41,001 bases of DNA from Hydrogenophaga sp. (GTDB taxonomy: Bacteria; Pseudomonadota; Gammaproteobacteria; Burkholderiales; Burkholderiaceae_C). Positions 33,268 to 41,001 of this stretch are shown here, in pieces. Where the stretch lies: contig JAJNQE010000084.1 in assembly GCA_021154985.1 (NCBI GenBank), positions 1-41,001 of the forward strand, given 5' to 3'. The notes under the pieces were generated by a model. That model ran no database searches and had not been told where the DNA came from. It saw only the letters and a program-made list of their open reading frames with translations. A program made the translations under genes and the position numbers. Position 1 is the first letter of the stretch; each line of letters starts with the position of its first letter.

Positions 33268-34006
33268 AAGTCCTGCCGTGCAAGCCGCCGCGGCAGACAC
33301 CGACCTGACCGGGGCGACGGCCCCGGAGCACGTTTTTTCGCCGGCTCAGCAGGAGGCCGTCTACCGCGCCATTTTCGAGCGGCGCGACATGCGCCACTTT
33401 GCCGGCGGTGCGGTTGCGCCGGCTGTGATGCGCCGCCTGCTCATGGCCGCGCACCATGCGCCCAGCGTGGGCTTCATGCAGCCGTGGCGCTTCCTGCGGG
33501 TAGCCACGCGCGCGTTGCGGGCCGAGTTGCAGGCGCTGGTGGAACAGGAGCGGCAGCAAACCGCCACGGCGCTGGGAGAGCGCATGGATGCGTTTTTGCG
33601 CCTCAAGGTCGAAGGCCTGATGGACGCGGCCGAGGTCTGGGTGGTGGCGCTGTCCGAGGGCCGTGAACAGCATGTGTTCGGCCGGCGAACCTTGCCGCAC
33701 ATGGACCTCGCCTCGACCGCCTGCGCGATACAGAACCTGTGGCTGGCCGCGCGCGCCGAGGGCCTGGGCATGGGCTGGGTTTCGATGTTCGACCCGGTGG
33801 CGGTGGCTTCATTGCTGGGTATGCCCGAAGGCGCAGAGCCCGTCGCGCTGCTGTGCATTGGCCCGGTCCGCCATTTTTATGATGACCCCATGCTCCAGCA
33901 ACAGCGCTGGGCACAGCGAACGGCACTGGACGATGTGCTGTTTGAAGACACTTGGGGCCAGCCCCTGAGCGCGGGCGGGACGGCGGGCTCGGGACGTGGC
34001 GATTGA
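33251..34006 (+). CDS. bluB: 5,6-dimethylbenzimidazole synthase
   Basis: 251 residues of the nitroreductase fold: FERRDMRHFAGGAVAPAVMR, AAHHAPSVGFMQPWRFLRV, LPHMDLASTACAIQNLWLAA, GLGMGWVSMFDPVAVASLLG and LLCIGPVRHFYDDPMLQQ, all typical of BluB. It uses FMNH2 and O2 to cut flavin and form dimethylbenzimidazole, the lower ligand of cobalamin, which again needs oxygen. Last complete gene of the cluster. The ATG at 33251 was chosen because the longer frame lies within the DUF1636 gene. Confidence 0.94.
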   Translation: MTRAVESPAVQAAAADTDLTGATAPEHVFSPAQQEAVYRAIFERRDMRHFAGGAVAPAVMRRLLMAAHHAPSVGFMQPWRFLRVATRALRAELQALVEQERQQTATALGERMDAFLRLKVEGLMDAAEVWVVALSEGREQHVFGRRTLPHMDLASTACAIQNLWLAARAEGLGMGWVSMFDPVAVASLLGMPEGAEPVALLCIGPVRHFYDDPMLQQQRWAQRTALDDVLFEDTWGQPLSAGGTAGSGRGD

Positions 34007-34056
34007 TCCGGATCGCCTCAAGGAAATGATACGGAAAATGAACGTGCAGATCTCTC

Positions 34057-34203
34057 ATGCCGACGCCTGACCTCGTCATGAGCCTCGTCGGTTGGTTCAC
34101 CCCCGACGCAGCCGTACTGACCGGCGCGGTACTGGTCGGGCTGGGGCTGGATGACTGCAGCCCCCTTAATAGCCGTCGTTGTTGCCGTAACGCTGACGGG
34201 TGA
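34057..34203 (+). pseudogene. Possible 5' fragment of cobD/cbiB (adenosylcobinamide-phosphate synthase)
   Basis: A 48-codon frame; from its second ATG at 34078 it reads MSLVGWFTPDAAVLTGAVLV then GLGLDD. This looks like the hydrophobic start of CobD/CbiB, which normally continues LLGEPRRWHPLVG. Here it changes to unrelated sequence after LGLDD and stops. CbiB genes commonly follow bluB in related clusters, so this fits a cob gene cut off by rearrangement. The match is short and by eye. Confidence 0.35.
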
Positions 34204-34264
34204 GTCGATGACGGCTTCGTGCCAGCCAGCGTCTACCCAGCTCGTGACCACGACCGACGGCTGT

Positions 34265-34320
34265 CGCTGCCTATGCCGAGATCGCAACTATGTGCAGTTG
34301 CGATCTCGGCATAGGCAGCG
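34265..34320. repeat. Perfect inverted repeat, 25-bp arms with a 6-nt loop
   Basis: The arm at 34265-34289 (starting CGCTGCCTATGCCGAGATCG) is the exact reverse complement of 34296-34320; the loop is ATGTGC. No run of T follows, so it is not a standard intrinsic terminator. Its right arm overlaps the next hairpin. Confidence 0.85.
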
Positions 34321-34344
34321 CTATGTAAAGCTCGCCATAGCGCT
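34317..34344. repeat. Second perfect inverted repeat, 9-bp arms
   Basis: AGCGCTATG (34317-34325) and CATAGCGCT (34336-34344) are exact reverse complements around a 10-nt loop. Its left arm shares four bases with the right arm of the 25-bp hairpin, so the two hairpins compete at the junction. It may be part of the same mobile-element end or relic. Confidence 0.7.
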
Positions 34345-34638
34345 GCACATCAGCCCTTCCAGTCAGCTGCCGCTCCGACGAGCTTTATTCCGTCTAGTCA
34401 TCTGGAAAGCAAGGTGCGCTGAGCTGCCGAGACAGGATTGCCCTTCGCGCGAGCGCGCGATCTCTTTCCAACATGAAAAGTGGGTGACAGTTTTCGTTTT
34501 CGGCTGACACTCACTATTTACACGATTAAATTGTCAAAAATATCCATAATCTAAAAATATTAGTCAATTTTTGAAGTATCCCTTTCAAATATCCTCGATA
34601 ATTGTCAATCAAAGTGCTCTGGGCGCGGGTGGCTGCCC

Positions 34639-36507
<1,869 letters not shown>

Positions 36508-36615
36508 GCCGTTCTCCGAAAAATGGTTAAGCGCCGATGCTAGTGACTGCCTGAAGAAATAAAAGCTCAAAATTTCACACTGAATCGACAATAATTTCTT
36601 CATTCAACATCATTG
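36508..36615. promoter_or_regulatory. Divergent promoter region between glmS and the Lrp-type gene
   Basis: About 108 bp, clearly more AT-rich than its surroundings (AAAGCTCAAAATTTCACACTG and ACAATAATTTCTTCATTC). Both neighbouring genes start outward from it, so both promoters must lie here. Lrp-type proteins often regulate their own promoter and the divergent gene; no specific operator was identified. Confidence 0.5.
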
Positions 36616-37140
36616 ATGAATAAAGTCGAAAATATGCTGAATCTGGAAGAAATCACCATCGACGACGCCGATCTGCGTCTGCTCGATCTGTTGCAAACCG
36701 ATGCCTCGCAGAGCAACCAAGCACTGGCCGAACGGGCACACCTCTCGCCGCCCACCAGTCTGAGGCGCACCAAACGCCTGCGCCAGCTGGGTCTGATCGA
36801 GCGCGAGGTGGCCATTCTGAGCACCGACCGCCTGGCGCCGGTGCTGGGCCATGGCCTCACGGCCCTGGTGGAAATCACCCTGGAGCGCCAGGGCGCCGAG
36901 CTGCTGGACGCGTTCGAAGCGCGTGTGCTGCCGGTGCCGCAGGTGCAACAGTGCTACCGCGTCAGCCCCGGGCCCGACTTCGTGCTGGTGGTGCATTGCC
37001 AGGACATGCCGGACTACCTCGCGCTCGCCCAGCGTCTCTTCACCAGCGACGCCAACGTGCGCAACATCAAGGCGTTCTTCAGCCTCAAGCGCGCCAAATT
37101 CGATCCCCGCGTGGCCTTGCCGCTCAAACCACCCGCGTGA
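36616..37140 (+). CDS. Lrp/AsnC-family transcriptional regulator
   Basis: 174 residues from the ATG at 36616; ATG 36634 (MLNLEEITIDDADLRLLDLL) is an equally plausible start. The N-terminal HTH is SNQALAERAHLSPPTSLRRT then KRLRQLGLIERE. The C-terminal RAM/ASNC ligand-binding domain (about 75-160) contains PVPQVQQCYRVSPGPDFVLV. Members sense amino acids and bind as octamers. The effector and targets are unknown here; its divergent neighbour glmS is a candidate, since Lrp-type regulators often control adjacent genes. Confidence 0.92.
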   Translation: MNKVENMLNLEEITIDDADLRLLDLLQTDASQSNQALAERAHLSPPTSLRRTKRLRQLGLIEREVAILSTDRLAPVLGHGLTALVEITLERQGAELLDAFEARVLPVPQVQQCYRVSPGPDFVLVVHCQDMPDYLALAQRLFTSDANVRNIKAFFSLKRAKFDPRVALPLKPPA

Positions 37141-37301
37141 CTCGAATGCACCACATTGGTACTCAGCCTGGTCCGGAAATTGATACATAACGCACATCTG
37201 GAGCGCTTCATACCCCCTCCATGAGTTGACGAACCAAACTTTATGTAACAACCTTCGCCTTTAGCCGAACTGAAAAGGCGGCCCGATCTCAGGAGGTTTT
37301 G

Positions 37302-38087
37302 ATGAATACGACGTGGATTGCGGTGCTGGGGGCGCTGGCCGTGCTGGGCCTGGCTGCGCTCGCGTACTGGCGCTTTCGCACGACAGCCCAGTCGTCCGGG
37401 CGGGAAGACCGCTACAGCCCGGAGCGCCTGATGACGCCCGAACAAGCCCAGATGCTGGACTATTTGCAGGACACCTTTCCCGGGCAGGTCGTGCTGCCCA
37501 ATCTGTTGCTCAAAGACCTGCTGTCGGTGCGTCGTGCCGCCAACCGCAAACGCGCCGAAGACCGCTTGAACAAACAAAAGGTGGACTTTGTGGTCTGCGG
37601 CGACGACGGAAAGCCCTCGTTTGCGTTCGACATCGAGCAACACCCCCTGAGCAACGCCCGGCACAAAGCCCACATGGTGAAGCTGAAGAACCGCATCCTC
37701 AAGAGCGCCGGCGTGCGCTTCGTCTTTCTCAAGAACGGTCTGCACCGCATGCCCTCGCCGGCGGACTTCCGCAAGCAGTTGAATCTGGCCGAGCTGCCCA
37801 AACCCATCGTGAAAGAGAAGGAAGACACCCGGGACAGCCGCCGCCAGCAACTGGAGAGCCAGTTCTCGGAGTTCGACTCGCTCAACACCACCACCTCGTT
37901 CCGCGACTCCGAGGTCATGGGGCTGAGCGGACTGATGGACCTGAACCAGGAAAGCCGCCGCGGGGGCTTCAGCAGCGCCTACAGCAACAGCGGGTTCAAT
38001 CCACCGCGTTCCAAGAGCAATGGGCCCAACAGCAAATCGCCCGGCGAGAGCCGGTTCGACTCCATGGACGTGCGCGGCGGCCGTTGA
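37302..38087 (+). CDS. DUF2726 domain membrane-anchored protein
   Basis: 261 residues. A single N-terminal membrane helix (about 4-24, TWIAVLGALAVLGLAALAYW) is followed by a cytoplasmic DUF2726 domain (about 60-170): LLSVRRAANRKRAEDRLNKQ, KVDFVVCGDDGKPSFAFDIE, NRILKSAGVRFVFL, a restriction-endonuclease-like fold by family. The C-terminal 90 residues are polar, Ser/Asn-rich and probably disordered. The strong AGGAGG before the ATG at 37302 decides the start. It ends just before a terminator. Biological role unknown. Confidence 0.85.
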   Translation: MNTTWIAVLGALAVLGLAALAYWRFRTTAQSSGREDRYSPERLMTPEQAQMLDYLQDTFPGQVVLPNLLLKDLLSVRRAANRKRAEDRLNKQKVDFVVCGDDGKPSFAFDIEQHPLSNARHKAHMVKLKNRILKSAGVRFVFLKNGLHRMPSPADFRKQLNLAELPKPIVKEKEDTRDSRRQQLESQFSEFDSLNTTTSFRDSEVMGLSGLMDLNQESRRGGFSSAYSNSGFNPPRSKSNGPNSKSPGESRFDSMDVRGGR

Positions 38088-38105
38088 CCGCGCCCCGCTC
38101 CATCC

Positions 38106-38138
38106 AACAGGCTCCTCAGGGAGCCTGTTTCTTTTTCT
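38106..38138 (+). terminator. Intrinsic terminator of the DUF2726 gene
   Basis: Arms AACAGGCTCC (38106-38115) and GGAGCCTGTT (38120-38129) are exact complements with loop TCAG, followed by TTTCTTTTT-like sequence on the plus strand. The loop contains the glmU stop codon (38116-38118, minus strand), so the two convergent genes share this short end. Confidence 0.88.
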
Positions 38139-39516
38139 GCGGCCGCTGCCAGTTGGCAATGCCGATCTGTTTGCCCCGCGCCACCGACAGTGCGCCGGGC
38201 GGGGTGTCCTTGGTGATGGTGGAGCCGCCGCCCACGGTGCCGCCGGCCCCGATCGTCACCGGTGCCACCAGCACGCAGTTGCTGCCCACGTGCACGTCGG
38301 CCTCGATCACGGTGCGGTGCTTGTTCGCGCCGTCGTAGTTGGCGGTGATGCTGCCGGCGCCGTAGTTGACCCGCTCGCCCACCGTGGCGTCGCCCAGGTA
38401 AGCCAGGTGGTTGGCCTTGGCGCCCGCGGCCAGGGTGCTGTTTTTCACCTCCACGAAGTTGCCGATGTGGACTTCGGCGCCCAGGTCGGCACCGGGCCGC
38501 AGCCGTGCAAACGGCCCCACCAGCGCACCTGGACCCACTTTCACGCCCAGCTTTTCACCGTCGATGTGGGTGAACGGGTGGATCACCGCACCGGCCTCGA
38601 TCACGGCGTTGGCCACCACACAGTGCGCGCCGATGCGAACGCCGTCGCCCAGGCGCACAAGGCCTTCAAACACGCAGTTGACGTCGATCTCCACGTCCTG
38701 CCCGCACACCAGTTCGCCGCGCACGTCCAGACGCGACGGGTCGGCCAGGCGAGTCCCCTGTTCCATCAGCGCATCGGCCACGCGCCGCTGATACGCGCGC
38801 TCCAGTTCGGCGAGCTGCACCGGACTGTTGACGCCCGCAACCTGCACCGCATCGCTGATGCGGTGCGCCGCCACGCTCAGGCCATCGGCCACGGCGAACC
38901 TCACCACGTCGGTGAGGTAGTACTCGCCCTGGGCGTTGCGGTTGTCCAGCCGCGCCAGCCAGCCGCGCAGCAGCCGCGTGGGCACGGCCATGATGCCGCT
39001 GTAGATCTCGGTGATGGCGCGTTGCGCATCACTCGCGTCCTTGTGCTCCACGATGGCCTGCACCGACGCATCGGCGCCGCGAACGATGCGTCCGTAGCCG
39101 GTGGGGTCGGGCATGTCCAGCGTGAGCAGGGCCAGGCGGGTGCCGCCACACAGATCGAGCAGCGCCTGCAGGGTCTCGGGCCGGGTCAGCGGAACGTCGC
39201 CCGAGAGCACCAGCGTCACGCCGTCGTCGGGCAGGACGGGCGCGGCCTGTTGCACCGCGTGGCCGGTGCCCAACTGGGGTTCCTGGCGCACAAAGCGCAG
39301 CGCGGTGGTGGCGGGCGCCTGCAAGCCAGCCTCGACCTGCGCGGCGCCATGGCCGGTGATGACCACCACCGAACGCGCCGATAACCGCGCGGCACAGTCG
39401 ATCACGTGCTGGGCCAGTGCGCGCCCGCCCAAACGGTGCAACACTTTGGGCCGAAGACTTTTCATGCGCGTGCCCTTGCCGGCCGCCATCACCACCACAT
39501 CCACAGGGAACGACAT
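38116..39516 (-). CDS. glmU: Bifunctional GlmU: GlcNAc-1-P uridyltransferase / GlcN-1-P acetyltransferase
   Basis: 466 residues from the ATG at 39516; a GTG at 39522 would add two. The N-terminal nucleotidyltransferase domain has VVMAAGKGTRMKSLRPKVLH, GTGHAVQQAAPVLPD and SGDVPLTRPE. The C-terminal left-handed beta helix (about 255-466) contains LEGLVRLGDGVRIGAHCVV-type hexapeptide repeats, VEVKNSTLAAGAKANHLAYL and NYGAGSITANYDGANKHRT with the acetyltransferase residues. It makes UDP-GlcNAc from the GlmS-derived pathway. AAAGAGGTG precedes the start. Its ATG overlaps the divergent lipoprotein ATG in CATG. Confidence 0.96.
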   Translation of the reverse strand: MSFPVDVVVMAAGKGTRMKSLRPKVLHRLGGRALAQHVIDCAARLSARSVVVITGHGAAQVEAGLQAPATTALRFVRQEPQLGTGHAVQQAAPVLPDDGVTLVLSGDVPLTRPETLQALLDLCGGTRLALLTLDMPDPTGYGRIVRGADASVQAIVEHKDASDAQRAITEIYSGIMAVPTRLLRGWLARLDNRNAQGEYYLTDVVRFAVADGLSVAAHRISDAVQVAGVNSPVQLAELERAYQRRVADALMEQGTRLADPSRLDVRGELVCGQDVEIDVNCVFEGLVRLGDGVRIGAHCVVANAVIEAGAVIHPFTHIDGEKLGVKVGPGALVGPFARLRPGADLGAEVHIGNFVEVKNSTLAAGAKANHLAYLGDATVGERVNYGAGSITANYDGANKHRTVIEADVHVGSNCVLVAPVTIGAGGTVGGGSTITKDTPPGALSVARGKQIGIANWQRPQKKKQAP

Positions 39517-40435
39517 GAACACCTCTTTCGGGGAATCGTTGCGCGGCGTCCTTGCCGGGCCTCACGTGCGCCGGATTATCGCCCTGCGGGTGGTGCGGGT
39601 CTGTGCATTGGTGATCGCTGCCGCCACCCTCACGGCCTGCACCGCCACACGCCTGGCCTACAACCAGGCGCACAACGCCACCTACTGGTGGCTCGACAGC
39701 CACGTCAACTTCAACAACGGCCAGTCCACGCCGGTGCGCGGCGACATCAACGCTTTCTTTCAATGGCACCGCACCAACGAGCTGCCGGTGTACGCGGGCT
39801 TGTTGCAGCGCTGGCAGACGCTCGCCTCGCAGGACATGAGCGCCACTCAGGTCTGCGCCGAGTTCGACGTGATCCGCCAGCGCATCGACCGCGCCACCGA
39901 GGCCAGCGTGCAGCCCATGGCGCGCCTGGCCCTGCAGCTCGATGCGGCCCAGTTGGAACACCTCAAGAGTCGTCAGGCCAAGAGCAACGAGGAGTTTGCC
40001 GACGACTTCCTCCAGGCGTCCGAAGCGGCACGCATCGACAAACGATTTGAGCGCGCGCTGAGCCGCAGCGAAATGCTCTACGGCACCCTCAGCGCGGCGC
40101 AAAAGGAGCAACTGCGCGCCAGCATCAAGGCGTCACCGTTCGACCCGCAACGCACCCAGGCCGAGCGCTTGCGCCGCCAGGCCGATCTGCTGAAAACCGT
40201 GAAGGACGCGCAGGCCGCGCCCGACACCGCGGCCGAGCGCGTGCGCGCCCACATCGCGCGCATCGGCCAGTCGCCCACGCCGGGCTATCAGGCGTATTCG
40301 GATGACCTGATTCGCCAGGGTTGTGCCCAGTTCGCTCAACTGCACAACACCACCTCGCCCGAGCAACGCGCCAACGCCGTGCGTGTGCTCAAGGGCTACG
40401 AAGAGGATCTCCGGGTGCTCAGCGCCCAGCGCTGA
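39515..40435 (+). CDS. DUF6279 family lipoprotein
   Basis: 306 residues from ATG 39515, with the lipobox LTAC (VCALVIAAATLTACTATRLA): a signal peptidase II signal followed by a helical, polar domain with the YNQAHNATYWWLDSHVNFNN start typical of DUF6279. From 39515 the signal would be about 41 residues. A GTG at 39566 (VRRIIALRVVRVCALVIA) gives a normal 25-residue signal and may be the real start. Function unknown; outer-membrane or periplasmic anchoring is inferred from the lipobox. Confidence 0.85.
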   Translation: MNTSFGESLRGVLAGPHVRRIIALRVVRVCALVIAAATLTACTATRLAYNQAHNATYWWLDSHVNFNNGQSTPVRGDINAFFQWHRTNELPVYAGLLQRWQTLASQDMSATQVCAEFDVIRQRIDRATEASVQPMARLALQLDAAQLEHLKSRQAKSNEEFADDFLQASEAARIDKRFERALSRSEMLYGTLSAAQKEQLRASIKASPFDPQRTQAERLRRQADLLKTVKDAQAAPDTAAERVRAHIARIGQSPTPGYQAYSDDLIRQGCAQFAQLHNTTSPEQRANAVRVLKGYEEDLRVLSAQR

Positions 40436-40450
40436 AACGCGTGCAGCGCT

Positions 40451-41001
40451 TCAGGCCACAAAACGCATCCACGCCCACACCAGCACCAACGTGGCCAGCG
40501 TCACCGGGATGCCGGTGACCGCATGCCGTTTCCAGTCGATGACGATGCCCTGCTGGCGCGCGAGGTCGGCCACGATCAGGTTGGCGATCGAGCCGACCAG
40601 CAGCAAATTGCCGGCGAAGGTGGTCACGAGTGCCAGCATCACGCCGGCCTGGTCATCGCCGCCGCCCAGGTGCGGCAGCAGCAGCATGACGGCCGGCACG
40701 TTGGACACCAGGTTGGAGAGCAAGGCGCCGGCCACCAGCAGCGGCCCGGGGTCGGTGAGGTGCACGCCCTGCGCGCCCAGCCAGGCGACGGCCTGCGCAG
40801 CGAGACCGGTGGTCTCGAAGGCGTGGTTCACCACGAACAGCCCCATGAACAGGATCAGCAGCGGCCAGTCGACCAGCCCCATGACGTGCGCGCTCTGCAA
40901 CCGCCGGCTCAGCAGCAGCACCCCAGCCCCCACCAGCGCAGCCACATCGCGCGGCCAGTCGGTGAAGAGAAAGATCAGCATGAGCGAGCCAGCAACCACC
41001 A
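40451..41001 (-). CDS. ArsB/NhaD-SLC13-type ion permease, C-terminal part (cut by window edge)
   Basis: The frame is open to the right edge, so the N-terminus lies outside. The visible 180 or so residues hold about six hydrophobic segments and the conserved SNLVSNVPAVMLLLP and TTFAGNLLLVGSIANLIVAD, which are repeats typical of the ArsB/NhaD/SLC13 (ion transporter) superfamily. The substrate cannot be named; anion or Na+ transport is possible. Convergent with the lipoprotein gene 15 bp away. Confidence 0.85.
   Translation of the reverse strand, partial: VVAGSLMLIFLFTDWPRDVAALVGAGVLLLSRRLQSAHVMGLVDWPLLILFMGLFVVNHAFETTGLAAQAVAWLGAQGVHLTDPGPLLVAGALLSNLVSNVPAVMLLLPHLGGGDDQAGVMLALVTTFAGNLLLVGSIANLIVADLARQQGIVIDWKRHAVTGIPVTLATLVLVWAWMRFVA

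Larger units (their letters stand above)
34007..34638. other. Non-coding junction between the cob cluster and glmS
   Basis: About 630 bp without a full gene. It contains a cbiB-like 5' fragment (34057-34203), two hairpins (34265-34344), and an AT-rich tail from about 34505. A 24-codon frame (33996-34070, MAIDPDRLKEMIRKMNVQIS) overlaps the bluB end and is too short to assign. The segment AGTGGGTGACAGTTTTCG followed by TTTTCGGCTGACACTCA (34479-34514) resembles repeated ends of some IS21-type elements, from memory only. Confidence 0.4.

Noticed and set aside
38020..39384. 454-codon plus-strand open frame opposite glmU
   Set aside because: Antisense shadow of glmU with low-complexity composition and no start signal.

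Overview
The window is a GC-rich stretch of a betaproteobacterial chromosome. The glmU, glmS, DUF2726 and DUF6279 lipoprotein genes, a cob cluster with a chlI/chlD-type cobaltochelatase, and codon use rich in G/C third positions fit Burkholderiales, most likely Comamonadaceae (Hydrogenophaga/Acidovorax-like). That assignment is inference. No rRNA, tRNA or CRISPR array was recognised.

Left third, about 1-14450: a mobile and defence region, nearly all read from the minus strand. It holds the end of an IS3-family element, a RES/Xre toxin-antitoxin pair, an ATP-cone remnant resembling the N-terminus of ribonucleotide reductase, an unknown gene, and a tyrosine recombinase next to a 12-bp-arm palindrome. 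A four-gene block follows. Three genes (nuclease effector, small middle protein, SMC-like ABC ATPase) are translationally coupled and look like an ABC three-component (ABC-3C) conflict system. The fourth encodes a protein with two PD-(D/E)xK-like domains. After that come a small unknown gene, an IS91-family element whose companion recombinase is frameshifted, a divergent cobO copy with a damaged motif, a membrane-protein gene and an IS3 relic.

Middle, about 14495-34006: a cobalamin riboswitch followed by an almost continuous plus-strand cluster for the aerobic (oxygen-dependent) corrin pathway: cobB, cobA, cobG, cobH, cobI, cobJ, (cobK reversed), cobL, cobE, cobM, cobF, cobO, cobW, cbtB, cbtA, cobN, a ChlI-like gene that probably continues into a ChlD-like VWA part by programmed -1 frameshifting, a DUF1636 gene and bluB. 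Many junctions are ATGA or TGATG overlaps. Together they methylate and contract uroporphyrinogen III to the corrin, bring in and insert cobalt, amidate and adenosylate, and make the lower base dimethylbenzimidazole. The nucleotide-loop genes (cobD/cbiB, cobQ, cobP, cobV, cobU, cobC) are absent. A short cbiB-like 5' fragment after bluB suggests the cluster was cut there.

Right part, 34007-41001: a 630-bp non-coding stretch with a perfect 25-bp-arm hairpin, then ordinary chromosome: glmS, a divergent Lrp/AsnC regulator, a DUF2726 protein, glmU, a DUF6279 lipoprotein and an ion permease cut by the window end.
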